Notes under the pieces: model-generated | What the model was told of the DNA's origin: nothing | The model's input: the letters and a program-made list of their open reading frames with translations, nothing else | Database searches by the model: none | Shown: piece after piece, positions 15,228 to 25,758 of the stretch | How the letters are laid out: every line of letters starts with the position of its first letter | Position numbering within the stretch: the stretch's first letter is position 1 | Translations under genes and position numbers: made by a program | Source: Rickettsia akari str. Hartford | Lineage (GTDB): Bacteria; Pseudomonadota; Alphaproteobacteria; Rickettsiales; Rickettsiaceae | Direction: 5' to 3' | DNA length: 64,000 bases | NCBI RefSeq assembly: GCF_000018205.1 | Contig: NC_009881.1 | Span: 186,001-250,000, forward strand

Positions 15228-17342
15228 CTATCTTTGTCTATGATTTTCACTTTTAGCTTGTAATTGAGAGAATGCAATTACTTTTATTGCTTCTACTCTT
15301 TTTGGCTTAATGCCTCGATTTCCTTTTTCTTGTAATATGTTGCCAATTTTTATACTTGCTGCTATCAGCTTCTGTGTATCATGAATTTTACTTAAATTGT
15401 TAGGAGAAATTTGTCTCATACAATAGTTTGCAATGTTAGATAAACCTATCTTTTCACAAAAATTTCCTACCTTGTAATATGTAGTATCTTTGACATTTAA
15501 TTTGAAAGATTTAGCATTTAATAAGTTGGTTGTATTTTCGATATTATCCCAATATTTTAAATCTTTCTTTATACCCTCAATATCTTGCTCAGTAAGATAC
15601 TTTTCTTTTTTTAGTGTTTTCATTATATTGTCGTAGAATTTTGTTACTTTTTTATCGGTTACGTGTTGAGTTATTGCCTGCTTTGTAAAAGCAACGATTA
15701 GTGACTCCAACTTTGCACCTACAGATTTATCTTGTTCACGCATTGATTTTACAGGATCAGTAATTTTTACTTCTACTGTATCTTTCTGAACCTCAACTTC
15801 TTTTTCTGTCCATTTTCCTTCTAAATCTTTGCACCATTGTTGTTCCTTGACTACTGCTTGTTTCAAGCCTATATAAGTGTGAATTTGGTAATTATGTTCA
15901 TACGCCCAATCTTTAGCATTTATGCCTTCAATTTTAATGTTATTATATATTGCATAGAGTACCGGGTCTTTTACAGGTGAGTGAGCGAAAGCCTCTAACC
16001 AACCCCCATTATTAAATTTAGGTGAAACATTAGTGAATTTTGTTACTATCTCAGCTCCTTTGGCAATTTCTTGCATATTAATAAGATTTGCTTTTATACT
16101 GCTTTTATAGTATTGCCTCAAATCATCAAAATTGTTAATCTTAGTGGGTAACGCAACATTTTTTGGATCAAACCCAGCTTGTTTTAATTCATCAATTTTT
16201 TGATCAACTATTGCTGCCATCTGTTGCTCATCGAATTGACTTATCATTTGATTTAACGACTCGCTATATTTATCAATACTAAATGATAAATTACCTTTTT
16301 TAATAGCAGCACTGTAGCCGACTCCAGGATGTGAAAACATTCTATTTGTTGATTGTGTCATACTGCCAAAATCCTTATGAAATGCTAAAAAAGAGCGGCC
16401 ATGATCAATTTTAGTTATTGTTTTACCATCCTGCACCATTAAATTACCAGCATGATAATCTGCCTCCCCCAGCATATGACAAGCAGCTATGGCTTTTTCA
16501 AACCCTTTCAGTTTTTTTAAATTTTGATCATCAGATCTGACTTTGGTGTGGTCTGATAAACCGGAAAACTCTGTTAGTGTTACAGCATTATCAAAAAATT
16601 TAGAACGTACATAAAGTGCATCAGGATGTTTTTCATCCGCTTTTACCAGCCCTTCTTTTGGTGCTCGATCATGTAATAAAAATTGATACATGGTGGAGCC
16701 TATCAATTCTTGCATCCCGTCTCTTCGGTCATCAATAGCCTGTTGTCGTGCATTATTATCTTGTATTTTTTCGCACGCAGCATGAGTTCTATAAAAATGT
16801 TTTAAAATAAAAGTATTGCCTAGCTCATCTTGAGCGACATAACCGGCAGAAACTCCTGCTGCCTTTTTTCTTTTCTTCTCAAACTCAGTTTGCTTTGCCA
16901 CTTTCTTATCACGTAGCATAGCATCAATTGCTTTTTTAGGATCATTCGGATTGCTTATTTCTTCAAATTTTTTGTAATCCGAGTTATATCGGCTATTCTC
17001 TAATTCAACTTGTCGTTTAATTGACTCTTCCATAACTAAATGCTGTAAAAGAGGTGCATCGATTATTTCTCTAAATTTCCTGTATTTATCACCTGGAAAT
17101 GCATCTTTTATTATTGTTGTGACTTTAGCCAAACCACGACCATCCAAATCAGCTAATGCTATTTGATTAACGTATAGACTTGCAGCAGTATGGGACTGGT
17201 CCTTAGAAAGATCAATAGCAGATGAGGCAATGGCCTCGCAGGCTCTAGATATTTTGGCATTCAATTCCGTACCTTCTGTTTTCAGGGCTTTAAAAAGCTG
17301 CTCTTGTAATAATAACTCCTGTTGAGTTTTTTCTTTATACAT
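15228..17342 (-). CDS. Risk1-like phosphatidylinositol-kinase effector candidate
   Basis: A 704-aa soluble protein without a signal peptide. A kinase-like core is visible. A glycine-containing strand-turn-strand GVSAGYVAQDELGNTFILK (about residues 163-181) ends in a possible ATP-binding lysine, K181. The catalytic-loop motif DYHAGN is at 295-300 and the metal-binding motif DHGRS at 313-317. This D-x-H-x-x-N plus D-x-G pattern is typical of PI3/PI4-kinase-like enzymes, and Rickettsia typhi Risk1, a secreted PI3-kinase, comes from this part of the genome as I remember it. The C-terminal half is lysine-rich and helical. The start ATG is preceded by CAGGTTATTTT. It follows the BI-1-like gene by 21 bases, so it is probably co-transcribed. 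Homology to Risk1 and secretion are inferred. Confidence 0.75.
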   Translation of the reverse strand: MYKEKTQQELLLQEQLFKALKTEGTELNAKISRACEAIASSAIDLSKDQSHTAASLYVNQIALADLDGRGLAKVTTIIKDAFPGDKYRKFREIIDAPLLQHLVMEESIKRQVELENSRYNSDYKKFEEISNPNDPKKAIDAMLRDKKVAKQTEFEKKRKKAAGVSAGYVAQDELGNTFILKHFYRTHAACEKIQDNNARQQAIDDRRDGMQELIGSTMYQFLLHDRAPKEGLVKADEKHPDALYVRSKFFDNAVTLTEFSGLSDHTKVRSDDQNLKKLKGFEKAIAACHMLGEADYHAGNLMVQDGKTITKIDHGRSFLAFHKDFGSMTQSTNRMFSHPGVGYSAAIKKGNLSFSIDKYSESLNQMISQFDEQQMAAIVDQKIDELKQAGFDPKNVALPTKINNFDDLRQYYKSSIKANLINMQEIAKGAEIVTKFTNVSPKFNNGGWLEAFAHSPVKDPVLYAIYNNIKIEGINAKDWAYEHNYQIHTYIGLKQAVVKEQQWCKDLEGKWTEKEVEVQKDTVEVKITDPVKSMREQDKSVGAKLESLIVAFTKQAITQHVTDKKVTKFYDNIMKTLKKEKYLTEQDIEGIKKDLKYWDNIENTTNLLNAKSFKLNVKDTTYYKVGNFCEKIGLSNIANYCMRQISPNNLSKIHDTQKLIAASIKIGNILQEKGNRGIKPKRVEAIKVIAFSQLQAKSENHRQR

Positions 17343-17363
17343 AAAATAACCTGATCATATTAA

Positions 17364-18074
17364 TTAATCCCTTCTATTGCCTAAAAATTTCATTAGATAT
17401 AGGAAAAGATTTATAAAATCTAAGTATAAAGTAAAGGCTGCCATAATAGAAAACTTTTGTCCTACTTCATCGTTTCCTGCCATGTAATACATAGACTTAA
17501 TCTTTTGTGTGTCCCAAGCAATTAATCCCATAAATACTACTATTCCAATAAGAGAAGTAGCAAAAGAAATAGCTGAGCTTTTCAGAAACAAGTTGACTAA
17601 TGAAGCAATGATAAGACCCATAAGACCCATTGCAAAAAATGAACCCATAGATGTTAAATCTCTACTTGTATTATAACCGTACAAACTCATTGCTCCAAAA
17701 ACGGAAGAGCAAATAAAGAAAGTACGAGCTATTGAGGTACCGGTATAAACAAGAGCTAAATATGCAAGCGACATACCGGTTAAACCGGCATAAACCCAAA
17801 ATAATATTTGTGCTGTGTTTAGGTTCATTCGTCCGAAGCCCATAAAGAAATATAACGCAATACCGAGCGGGGCAAACATTATAACAGTGCCGAAACCTGT
17901 TTGAAACATTAAATTATAAATAGGTTCAACTGATATAGTTGTTATGGCTGTTATACCGGTTAGTAAAAGTGCTAAAGCCATATAATTATATACTTTAAGC
18001 ATGTATTTTCTTAAGCCTTCATCAAAAGTTTTATTCTTTGAAGTAGCAGTTAAAGTTTTTGTATAATCGATCAT
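17364..18074 (-). CDS. Bax inhibitor-1/YccA family membrane protein
   Basis: An integral inner-membrane protein of 236 aa with about seven hydrophobic segments (from YNYMALALLLTGITAITTI to AFTLYLDFINLFLYLMKFLG). The C-terminal pattern GLIAWDTQKIKSMYY followed by YLDFINLFLYLM(K)FLG is characteristic of the BI-1/TMBIM family. Members conduct ions or protons or modulate membrane proteases; the exact function in Rickettsia is not known. It lies 21 bases upstream of the Risk1-like gene and 45 bases downstream of dapB on the same strand, so the three may share a message. Confidence 0.93.
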   Translation of the reverse strand: MIDYTKTLTATSKNKTFDEGLRKYMLKVYNYMALALLLTGITAITTISVEPIYNLMFQTGFGTVIMFAPLGIALYFFMGFGRMNLNTAQILFWVYAGLTGMSLAYLALVYTGTSIARTFFICSSVFGAMSLYGYNTSRDLTSMGSFFAMGLMGLIIASLVNLFLKSSAISFATSLIGIVVFMGLIAWDTQKIKSMYYMAGNDEVGQKFSIMAAFTLYLDFINLFLYLMKFLGNRRD

Positions 18075-18119
18075 AAGTAACCTTAGGATTATGTTATTTA
18101 CATAATAAAATATACTCTG

Positions 18120-18857
18120 TTAGAGCTGTTTTTGCAAGCTATAATTATAAATATCTTGCATTGAATATAAAGCTGGTGATTTATCTTGTAGCCAAATAGC
18201 GGATTTAATTGCACCAATGACAAAAGAATTTTTATTCAGAGCTTCGTGTTTTAAAGTGATTATTTCATCGTCACCTAGTAAAGATATTTCGTGTATACTG
18301 TGAACATTTCCACCACGAAGTGAGGAAATACCTATTTCTTTTTCGCTTCTTGGTCTGTTACCACGATTAAATACTATATTTAATCCTTTTTCTCTTGCAA
18401 TCGTTTCAGCAAGCATAATAGCAGTTCCTGAGGGTGAATCTTTTTTATTACGGTGATGGGTTTCTAGAATTTCAATATCGTAATCATCTAGTATTTTTGT
18501 TGCCTTTTTTGCTAGATAGCTGAGCAAATTAGCCCCGGTACTCATATTTGCAGAATATAGAATAGGTAAAGTTTTAGCTGCTTTTTCTAAAAGCTTAAAA
18601 TGTTTAGGCTGAAGTCCTGTGGTTCCGATTACTAATTTTGTATTATGTTTTAATGCATAATTAATTAATTTTTCTAATATTTCAGGAGTGGAAAAATCGA
18701 TGATTACATCAGAATTTTTACAAAAATTATTTAAATCATCTAAATCATCAGTACTATTAAATTTTGCTGAAATTTTGCAATCTTTAAATTTATCTATTCT
18801 CGCTAGAATAGTTTTTCCCATTTTACCGGTAGAACCGCTAAGACCTATATTTATCAT
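18120..18857 (-). CDS. dapB: 4-hydroxy-tetrahydrodipicolinate reductase
   Basis: NAD(P)H-dependent reductase of the diaminopimelate/lysine pathway, which supplies meso-DAP for peptidoglycan. It has 245 aa. The Rossmann nucleotide-binding motif [12 protein letters not shown] is at residues 5-16. The catalytic and substrate-binding block [15 protein letters not shown] is at about 132-146. The C-terminal block [20 protein letters not shown] is also typical. It is preceded by the flavin reductase gene with an 18-base gap and followed by the BI-1 gene. No other lysine genes lie nearby. Confidence 0.96.
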   Translation of the reverse strand: MINIGLSGSTGKMGKTILARIDKFKDCKISAKFNSTDDLDDLNNFCKNSDVIIDFSTPEILEKLINYALKHNTKLVIGTTGLQPKHFKLLEKAAKTLPILYSANMSTGANLLSYLAKKATKILDDYDIEILETHHRNKKDSPSGTAIMLAETIAREKGLNIVFNRGNRPRSEKEIGISSLRGGNVHSIHEISLLGDDEIITLKHEALNKNSFVIGAIKSAIWLQDKSPALYSMQDIYNYSLQKQL

Positions 18858-18875
18858 ATTGGTAATAATATATTT

Positions 18876-19361
18876 TTAACAAATGCAACGAGCATACAAT
18901 TTATGAAAATATAATAGAGGCTTTAAGTCATTTTTAATAGTAGTATTTATTACTTCACCGATAAATATAACATGATCACCGGCATCGTAAGAATCATATT
19001 TATTACATTCTATATGACAAGTTGCACCGTTTATTAACGGACAATCAGTTTTATTGCCAAGCTCATAAGCAATTTTTGTAAATTTATTAGGTTGTGATTT
19101 AGCAAAATGTCTTGAGATATCAATTTGATTCTCTGCTAAAATACTAACTGCAAACTTATCACTTTTTTGAAAACTGTTTATACTAAAAGAGTTTTTATTA
19201 ATGCAAAATAATATTAACGGCGGTTTTAAAGATACAGAAGTAAAAGAACTAGCAGTAAAGCCAAAAAGCTCGTTGTTACAATTTGTTGTTATAATAGTCA
19301 CTCCTTTAGGGAAGCGGCTCATAGCATCTTTAAATTGACTTGCTGTTACTGTCCCAGCCAT
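18876..19361 (-). CDS. Flavin reductase-like domain protein
   Basis: A 161-aa single-domain protein of the FMN-binding flavin reductase family (RutF/HpaC-like). It has the typical N-terminal [17 protein letters not shown] and the flavin-contacting [19 protein letters not shown], then [10 protein letters not shown] and the C-terminal [10 protein letters not shown]. Such enzymes supply reduced flavin to a partner oxygenase; no partner oxygenase gene is intact in this window. The 3' end of the upstream binding-protein gene overlaps its start by 16 bases, which implies translational coupling. The C-terminus (HKLYARCIC) is short. Confidence 0.88.
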   Translation of the reverse strand: MAGTVTASQFKDAMSRFPKGVTIITTNCNNELFGFTASSFTSVSLKPPLILFCINKNSFSINSFQKSDKFAVSILAENQIDISRHFAKSQPNKFTKIAYELGNKTDCPLINGATCHIECNKYDSYDAGDHVIFIGEVINTTIKNDLKPLLYFHKLYARCIC

Positions 19362-20071
19362 TTTTTCATAATTTTATTAATGGTTCCATCTTTTTTTAAT
19401 GAATCGATTGCTTCATTAACTTCACTAATTAGTCCTGAGTTTTTAGACATACCTATAGCAAAATTGGATGAAAATTCTTCTAAAGGACTGCTTTCTAAAT
19501 TTGAATTATTTTCTTTTAATTTTTTGCCTTGAAATTCCTCAGAAATAATAGCATCTATGACTCTAGCTTTTAATTCTTCAACTAACATTAAATGATTTGC
19601 TAAAGAATGAACTTTAATATTCATCGTCTGTGATAGATCTTGTGCTTTTTTTTCTAAAACACTACCGAGCTGTACTCCTACTATTTTATTCTCTAGATCT
19701 TTGCTATTTTTTATATTATCACCTGTTCTATATATTATAGCAAATCTTGCAGTAGCGTAATGATCGGAAAAGCTGATATATTCGGCACGCTCAGGTGTTA
19801 TAGAAAGCTCTGCCACCGCAACATCAATATTTTCACTAACTAGAGCTGCAAGTAAACCATTAAAGTCAAAGTTTTTTATAATAACTTTTTTATTTAGACG
19901 TTCGCTTATTGCTTTGATAATATCAATATCAATCCCGACAATCTCTCCGTCTTGGATGAATTCATAAGGAGGATTATCTGCGGCAGTACCAACTATTAAA
20001 GTTTTGTCAGTTTCTTTTTTGTTACAAGAAACTAATAAGAAAGATAGTAAAAATATTTTCAGAAATTTCAT
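19346..20071 (-). CDS. Amino-acid ABC transporter substrate-binding lipoprotein
   Basis: A 241-aa periplasmic binding protein of the polar amino-acid (GlnH/ArtJ) type. It has a lipoprotein signal with lipobox LLVSC and acylated Cys16. The core follows the SBP_bac_3 pattern: [64 protein letters not shown], and a C-terminal [12 protein letters not shown]. No permease or ATPase gene is adjacent, so its transporter must be encoded elsewhere. It is the first gene of the minus-strand run leading to dapB, BI-1 and the Risk1-like kinase. Confidence 0.92.
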   Translation of the reverse strand: MKFLKIFLLSFLLVSCNKKETDKTLIVGTAADNPPYEFIQDGEIVGIDIDIIKAISERLNKKVIIKNFDFNGLLAALVSENIDVAVAELSITPERAEYISFSDHYATARFAIIYRTGDNIKNSKDLENKIVGVQLGSVLEKKAQDLSQTMNIKVHSLANHLMLVEELKARVIDAIISEEFQGKKLKENNSNLESSPLEEFSSNFAIGMSKNSGLISEVNEAIDSLKKDGTINKIMKKWLGQ

Positions 20072-20104
20072 AAAAATAATGTTTTAAGTTTGAGTATGTC
20101 CTCT

Positions 20105-20240
20105 ATCTAGCGAGGCATTGGTCCTGTTGTATGGTTTGAAAAACCCGTTTTGTGTCATACCGTGGCTTGACCGCGGTATGACATAGGCGAAATTGACCAG
20201 CGTTGGCAACGCCTCCTCGCAATGACGGTTCCGATATATG
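20105..20240. repeat. Composite palindromic repeat (families A and B)
   Basis: A near-perfect inverted pair GTCATACCGTGGCTTGACC and GCGGTATGAC lies at about 20154-20182. The flanks are CCTGTTGTATGG on the left and GCCTCCTCGCAATGACGG on the right. It lies between gatB's 3' end and the binding-protein promoter region. Confidence 0.65.
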
Positions 20241-20275
20241 TATCCGTGCAACAAAGCATGATATTACCACAAACA

Positions 20276-21727
20276 TCAAGAACTTAATTTCTCATTTAAA
20301 AGCTGATTCAGAAGCGTCGGATTAGCCTTACCGCCAGTTTTTTTCATTACTTGCCCTACAAAGAAACCGAATAATTTATCCTTACCACTTCTATAACCCT
20401 CTACCAATTCAGGATTTTCAGCTATCACCTCGTCAATGACCGTTTTTAGCACGTTATTATCCGAAACTTGTACAAGTCCTTGTTCCTCTACTATTTTATC
20501 AGGTGCTTTACCGGTTGCAAACATAATTTCAAAAACAGTTTTTGCAATTTTACCGGAAATAATACCATTTTCTATTAATTTTATTAGTTTTGCAAAGTCA
20601 CTAGGAGTAATTTTGCATTCATTTATTCCAATCGATGCTTTGTTTAATTGTCCGAACAACTCACTAGTTAGCCAATTAGTAAGCATTTTAGGGTTACATT
20701 CATTTACTGCTTTCTCAAAATAGTCAGCAACTGATTCATCGGCTACTATTACTTCGGCCTCATATTTACTTAAGCCAAATTCCTTCGTATATTTTTCAAT
20801 CTTTTGATCAGGTAGCTCAGGTAAATTTGCTTTTAGCTCGTCTATTAACTTATCGGAAATAACAAGCGGTAATAAATCAGGATCAGGAAAATATCTATAA
20901 TCAAGTGCTTCTTCTTTGAAACGCATAGTTCTTGTTTCACCGCTATCGGCATTAAATAAGCGTGTTTCTTGAATTATTGCTTCACCGCTTTCAAGCAAAT
21001 CTACTTGTCTTTTAGCTTCAAATTCTATTGCTTTAACAATATTACGAATTGAATTAATATTTTTAATTTCACATCTTGTGCCGAGTGGTTCGCCGCTACG
21101 TCGTACTGAAATATTAGCATCACAACGCATTGAGCCTTTTTCCATATCACCGTCGCAGCTGCCTATATAACGTAACAAATTTCTCAGCTTTTTTACAAAT
21201 TCAGCCGCTTCATACGGTGATGATATATCAGGTTCGGTTACAATTTCCATAAGCCCAATACCGGCACGGTTTAAATCGATAAAGCTGTAATGTGGTGATT
21301 GATCATGCATAGATTTACCAGCATCTTGCTCTAAATGCAAACGGTTAATACGAATAGTTTTAAGATCGCCGGTACTAGTCGGTATTTCCATAGTGCCGTT
21401 TTGTACTATAGGATAGTAAAATTGTGAAATTTGGTAACCTTGCGGCAGATCGGCATAAAAATAATTTTTACGATCAAATACCGAATATTTATTTATTTTA
21501 GCTTTAAGCCCAAGTCCTGTTTTAATTGCTTGGTGTACACAGTGCTGATTTAATACCGGTAACATCCCGGGCATTGCTGCATCAACATAGGAAACCTGCG
21601 AATTTGGACTTGCTGCAAAAATAGTACTACTTCCTGAAAAAAGCTTAGATTTTGAGGAAATTTGAGCATGGATTTCAAGTCCTATTACATATTCCCATTT
21701 CCCCGTATTACCTTCAATATATGCCAT
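20276..21727 (-). CDS. gatB: Asp/Glu-tRNA amidotransferase subunit B
   Basis: The tRNA-binding and kinase subunit of GatCAB, which converts Glu-tRNA(Gln) and/or Asp-tRNA(Asn) to the amidated form. With the ATG at 21727 it has 483 aa, the family norm. An in-frame TTG at 21760 would only add 11 unconserved residues. Signatures are [54 protein letters not shown] and [11 protein letters not shown], with a C-terminal YqeY-like tail ([20 protein letters not shown]). It is the last gene of gatC-gatA-gatB, 176 bases after gatA. Confidence 0.97.
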   Translation of the reverse strand: MAYIEGNTGKWEYVIGLEIHAQISSKSKLFSGSSTIFAASPNSQVSYVDAAMPGMLPVLNQHCVHQAIKTGLGLKAKINKYSVFDRKNYFYADLPQGYQISQFYYPIVQNGTMEIPTSTGDLKTIRINRLHLEQDAGKSMHDQSPHYSFIDLNRAGIGLMEIVTEPDISSPYEAAEFVKKLRNLLRYIGSCDGDMEKGSMRCDANISVRRSGEPLGTRCEIKNINSIRNIVKAIEFEAKRQVDLLESGEAIIQETRLFNADSGETRTMRFKEEALDYRYFPDPDLLPLVISDKLIDELKANLPELPDQKIEKYTKEFGLSKYEAEVIVADESVADYFEKAVNECNPKMLTNWLTSELFGQLNKASIGINECKITPSDFAKLIKLIENGIISGKIAKTVFEIMFATGKAPDKIVEEQGLVQVSDNNVLKTVIDEVIAENPELVEGYRSGKDKLFGFFVGQVMKKTGGKANPTLLNQLLNEKLSS

Positions 21728-21903
21728 AATTAAAAACCCATAAGAACGCCCAGTTAGCAATTACTAAAGTCATTACTAACTGAATAAAATACTTTAGGAA
21801 CCAAGCTTTGAACACTCCTACGCTTGATTTCAAAGTAAAAAATTAATATACAGTACAATACATTAAATTACTAAAACTTTATAAAATCAATTACTAGCTT
21901 TGG

Positions 21904-23382
21904 TTAAAACCCTGCTGGCTCAAATTTAATATGTTTTACACCTGACTCAATTGTCGATGCTACTTTCAAAACATTATATTCATCTAATTGTTTACCTATA
22001 ATCTGCATCCCAAGAGGTAAACCTCGTGCAGATAATCCAGCAGGAATTGATGCACAAGGTAAACCGGCTAAACTTGCGGGAATAGTAAATAAATCGTTTA
22101 AATACATAATAGTTGGATCATTTTGTTTTTCAGCAATCTTAAATGCTTCAGTCGGTGCTGCAGGTAACACAATGGCATCAACTTTTTCAAAAGCATTATT
22201 AAAATCGTTTGCAACTAAACGACGTACTTTTTGAGCTTTTAGATAATATGCATCCATACAATTAGATGAAAGCACATATGTTCCAATCATAATACGACGT
22301 TTTACTTCCTCCCCAAATCCGGCTGATCTAGTCATTTCATACATTTCGTCAAGTGTCATATTTTCACGTTCTACTCGAAGACCGTATCTAACGCCGTCAT
22401 ATCTAGATAAATTTGAAGAAGCTTCAGCCGGTGCTATTACGTAATAAACGGCAACACCGTATTTAGCATGCGGCAAAATAATATCCACTATTTCAGCACC
22501 GGCGTTTTTAAGTAGCTCTATGGTATCCTGCCATATTTTCATAACATCAGGTTCAATACCACCTTCACCAAGGTTAAGAGGTACGCCTATCTTTATATTT
22601 TTCATAGAACTTCCGATAGCGGATTGTAATTCTGGCACTTCTGCTTTAATCGAAGTAGAATCTTTTGCATCAAACCCCATCATCGCTTCAAGCATAATGC
22701 TACTGTCTAAAACGCTTCTAGTGAATATGCCTGCTTGATCAAGTGAGCTAGCAAACGATACCATCCCGTATCTTGAGCAACGACCATATGTCGGTTTAAA
22801 TCCAACTAAACCCGTAAAGCTTGCAGGTTGACGTACCGAGCCACCAGTATCGCTACCAAGAGCCGCGGAGGCCATAAATCCACTAACTGCCGCAGCTGAA
22901 CCACCTGAAGAACCGCCAGGAACTAAATCAGCATTATCATCATTTGCTTTCCAAGGGCTAATTACATTTCCGAAACAACTAGTAATATTTGCTGAACCCA
23001 TCGCAAATTCATCCATATTTGTTTTGCCGAGCATCACGCCGCCCTTATCAAAAATATTTTGTGTAACGCTTGATTCATAATTAGGTACAAAATTTTTCAG
23101 TATATTAGAACATGCCGTAGTTCTAATGCCTTTTGTACAGAAAAGATCTTTAGCAGCAAATGGGATACCCTCAAGTGTTCGCGGTTGATTTTGAGCATAA
23201 TTTTGATCGGCCGCTTCAGCCTGTTTTAAAGCTAAATCAAAAGTTTCGGTAACATAAGCATTTAGATTTCTATGTTTTTCTATTTGTGTAATATGTGCAT
23301 TAACTAATTCTTTACTTGTAAAATCTTTATTTTTTAAACCTTTTATACTGTCTGCTACTGTTAATTTGTTTAGTTCTGTCAT
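21904..23382 (-). CDS. gatA: Asp/Glu-tRNA amidotransferase subunit A
   Basis: The glutaminase subunit of GatCAB, 492 aa; it releases ammonia from glutamine for transfer to the mischarged tRNA. The amidase-signature catalytic triad is visible: Lys in [12 protein letters not shown], and the serine pair in the block [16 protein letters not shown] followed by [15 protein letters not shown]. The gatC stop lies two bases upstream of its ATG, so the two are translationally coupled. Confidence 0.97.
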   Translation of the reverse strand: MTELNKLTVADSIKGLKNKDFTSKELVNAHITQIEKHRNLNAYVTETFDLALKQAEAADQNYAQNQPRTLEGIPFAAKDLFCTKGIRTTACSNILKNFVPNYESSVTQNIFDKGGVMLGKTNMDEFAMGSANITSCFGNVISPWKANDDNADLVPGGSSGGSAAAVSGFMASAALGSDTGGSVRQPASFTGLVGFKPTYGRCSRYGMVSFASSLDQAGIFTRSVLDSSIMLEAMMGFDAKDSTSIKAEVPELQSAIGSSMKNIKIGVPLNLGEGGIEPDVMKIWQDTIELLKNAGAEIVDIILPHAKYGVAVYYVIAPAEASSNLSRYDGVRYGLRVERENMTLDEMYEMTRSAGFGEEVKRRIMIGTYVLSSNCMDAYYLKAQKVRRLVANDFNNAFEKVDAIVLPAAPTEAFKIAEKQNDPTIMYLNDLFTIPASLAGLPCASIPAGLSARGLPLGMQIIGKQLDEYNVLKVASTIESGVKHIKFEPAGF

Positions 23383-23384
23383 AA

Positions 23385-23687
23385 TTATTCAACAACCTTT
23401 GGAGTGATAAAATATTTTACTTCTTTAGCAAGCTGCGCACTATTTCCGCTTACATTATCAAATAATTTGTTTGATAAATCAGAACTTGTAACGGCGTCCT
23501 CTCGCATTCTAGCATTCATATTAGACACTGAGGTTAGAGGCTCTATATCTTTGCAATCTATTTCATTTAAAATATCGATCATATCCATAATAGTGCCAAG
23601 CTGAGTAGAAAATTTTTCTACAGTATCTTTTTCAAATTTTAATCTAGCTAATTTTGCTATTTTTCGTGCTTCTTCTTTTGTAATCAT
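23385..23687 (-). CDS. gatC: Asp/Glu-tRNA amidotransferase subunit C
   Basis: A 100-aa belt-like subunit that stabilises GatA-GatB. The N-terminal [15 protein letters not shown], the central [20 protein letters not shown] and the following [17 protein letters not shown] match the family. It is the first gene of the minus-strand gatCAB cluster. Confidence 0.96.
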
Positions 23688-23842
23688 AGTTTTATTATTT
23701 TGAGTAGTAGAATATAATGTTATTTACGTGAAGTCTTGCTTGCGTAGCTACGATGTCATGCCTGCGACTTGTACGCTAGATCTTCGATATAGCCTGTGAT
23801 CCAAGATTCTATAGCCAATTTTATTCCATGAAGCCATAAAAG

Positions 23843-24140
23843 CTAATTAATTATTTTTTCTAAAACTATCTTATTATCAAAACCACCATTAACTTCCTTT
23901 TTTTGTTTTTTTAATATATCTTGTAGTTTATAGCCATTAATATTACAGATTGTTTCAGGTACTTCTAATATATACGCAACTTCTTCCATATACTCATCTT
24001 GTAAAAATTCCTCTACTTCTTTTAGTAGTTTATTTTTTAATAATTCTTTATACTCATATGATTCAGCAATATGAGCAACTGGTATCCGCCTGATTTTAAG
24101 ATAATTTATGGAATTAAATCTCTAACTAATTTTGTCAGTA
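23843..24140 (-). pseudogene. Relic of a NTP-pyrophosphohydrolase-like (HisE/MazG-type) gene
   Basis: Read on the minus strand, the sequence gives LVRDLIP, then a stop codon, IILKSGG, a frameshift, and then a long clean frame: IPVAHIAESYEYKELLKNKL, LKEVEEFLQDEYMEEVAYIL, EVPETICNINGYKLQDILKK and so on to a TAG at 23843. The LVRDxIP...EL..KL.EE..E pattern is that of small phosphoribosyl-ATP pyrophosphatase/MazG-like house-cleaning enzymes. At least one stop and one frameshift break the first third, and no usable start remains. The rest of the gap (23690-23840, 24141-24240) holds only repeat-like sequence. Confidence 0.7.
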
Positions 24141-24159
24141 TAGAGCCAATTTATGTCAT

Positions 24160-24238
24160 TCTCTCGTAGCATTGTTGCGTGGACCGGTAAAATCAATTTT
24201 GTCACCTAGTGCGCCTGACCACAGGATGACATGTGTAA
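24160..24238. repeat. Partial family B repeat
   Basis: CATTGTTGCGTGGACCGGTAAAA followed by TTGTCACCTAGTGCGCCTGACC and ACAGGATGACA. It matches pieces at 28260 and 44305 and directly precedes the 3' end of frr. Confidence 0.55.
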
Positions 24239-24243
24239 CATTA

Positions 24244-24804
24244 TCAAACAGTCATTATGTCTTGTTCTTTTTGTTTTATTGCCGAGTCAACTTTACTGCT
24301 ATATTCATCAGTTAACTTTTGTACTTGTTCAGATAAGTTATGATGCTCATCTTTTGCAATAATATTATCCTTTTCTAGCTTTTTAAGTTCTTCATTGCCA
24401 TCTCTTCTAATATTACGTAATGAAATTTTAGCATCCTCACCGTATTTATGAGCAAGCTTTACCAGTTCTTTACGTCTTTCTTCAGTTAAAGCCGGTATCG
24501 GTAGTCTGATTAATTGACCGTCTGTTGCTGGAGTTAAGCCAAGATTTGCTATAGTAATCCCTTTTTCTACTGAGGATACCATAGATTTGTCCCAAACCTG
24601 CACGTTAATTGTTCGTGCATCAGGGGTGGATAGAGAAGCAACTTGTGAAAGCAGCATTTTACTACCGTAAGCTTCCACGGTTACGCTATCAAGCAAATTA
24701 ACTGAAGCTCTACCGGTACGTAGCCCTTTAAGCTCATGATCCAAAACTTTGAGAGCTTTATCCATTTTTTCTTGTAAAATTTTCTTTAACGTTTCTGTAT
24801 CCAT
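24244..24804 (-). CDS. frr: Ribosome recycling factor
   Basis: Works with EF-G to split post-termination ribosomes. With the ATG at 24804 it has 186 aa, the family length. An upstream in-frame ATG (24837) would add [11 protein letters not shown], which is not conserved. Signatures are [52 protein letters not shown] and the C-terminal [20 protein letters not shown]. It is downstream of pyrH, the usual pyrH-frr order, with a family C repeat in the 213-base gap. Confidence 0.97.
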   Translation of the reverse strand: MDTETLKKILQEKMDKALKVLDHELKGLRTGRASVNLLDSVTVEAYGSKMLLSQVASLSTPDARTINVQVWDKSMVSSVEKGITIANLGLTPATDGQLIRLPIPALTEERRKELVKLAHKYGEDAKISLRNIRRDGNEELKKLEKDNIIAKDEHHNLSEQVQKLTDEYSSKVDSAIKQKEQDIMTV

Positions 24805-24861
24805 ATTATTTGATCCGTATATTATTAATTGAGACATTGTGATGTATATTTGGAAATACCC

Positions 24862-24975
24862 ACAATGTTACTCCCGCAAAGGCGGGAATCCAGTACTTAA
24901 AAAATACAAACATGGTAAGTTTTTAAAATCAAAAGCTCGCTTTATGCTGGATTCCCGCCTTCGCGGGAATAACAT
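24862..24975. repeat. Family C palindromic repeat
   Basis: TTACTCCCGCAAAGGCGGGAATCCAG on the left pairs with CTGGATTCCCGCCTTCGCGGGAATAA on the right, about 110 bases end to end. The GCGGGAA/TTCCCGC arms are strong hairpins. It lies between pyrH and frr and could affect their joint transcript. Confidence 0.8.
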
Positions 24976-25017
24976 AAAGCGAGTCATGCAACAACACCAT
25001 AAAAATCATACCACAAT

Positions 25018-25755
25018 TCACACTACTGATTCCTCAATTGTCGTATATTCGCCTTTATCTTGTATTACTCTAGCAAAATTTCCTTGTTCTTTTATCGAAA
25101 ATATTCTTATAGGTAATTTATTCTCTCTTGCCACTGCAATAGCTGCCGTATCCATGACTTGCAGGTTATTAGTTATAACATCTTTATAGTTAATAGTGCA
25201 ATATTTTTTAGCATCAGGATTTTTTTTAGGGTCGGCATCATATACACCGTCAACCTGAGTTGCTTTTAATAACATATCACAATTCATTTCGATTGCACGA
25301 AGTACTGCGGCACTATCGGTTGTACAAAACGGGTTACCCGTACCACCGGCAAAAATTACTACACGCTTTTTTTCCATATGTCTTTTAGCTTTACGGCGAA
25401 TATAAGGTTCGCACACGCTCATCATAGGAATAGCCGATAGAACTCTTGTATAGATATCTAGGCTTTCCATAACGTTCTGTAAAGTTAATGCATTAATCAC
25501 CGTTGCAAGCATACCTATATAATCCGCTGAAGCTCGGTCCATACCTACTAGTGCTGCATTAATCCCACGGTAAATATTTCCGCCACCGACTACGATAGCG
25601 ACTTCTACTCCTAAATCAATGACCTCCTTAATATCGCTGGAAATCTTTTTTATTACCTCATATTCATGCCCAAATTGCTTATCCCCCATTAAAGCTTCCC
25701 CTGAAACTTTAAGCAAAACTTTTTTATACTTTAGAGCATTTATATTTGATATCAT
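25018..25755 (-). CDS. pyrH: UMP kinase
   Basis: Phosphorylates UMP to UDP. It has 245 aa and belongs to the amino-acid-kinase fold. Visible motifs are the phosphate-binding [13 protein letters not shown] at the N-terminus, [13 protein letters not shown], the nucleotide-site [19 protein letters not shown] and [15 protein letters not shown]. The mnhE stop is only three bases before its ATG, so it is co-transcribed with the transporter genes upstream. Confidence 0.97.
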
Positions 25756-25758
25756 TTC

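Noticed and set aside
24839..25189. 116-codon plus-strand frame
   Set aside because: It runs through a palindromic repeat and then antisense to pyrH; no start signal.
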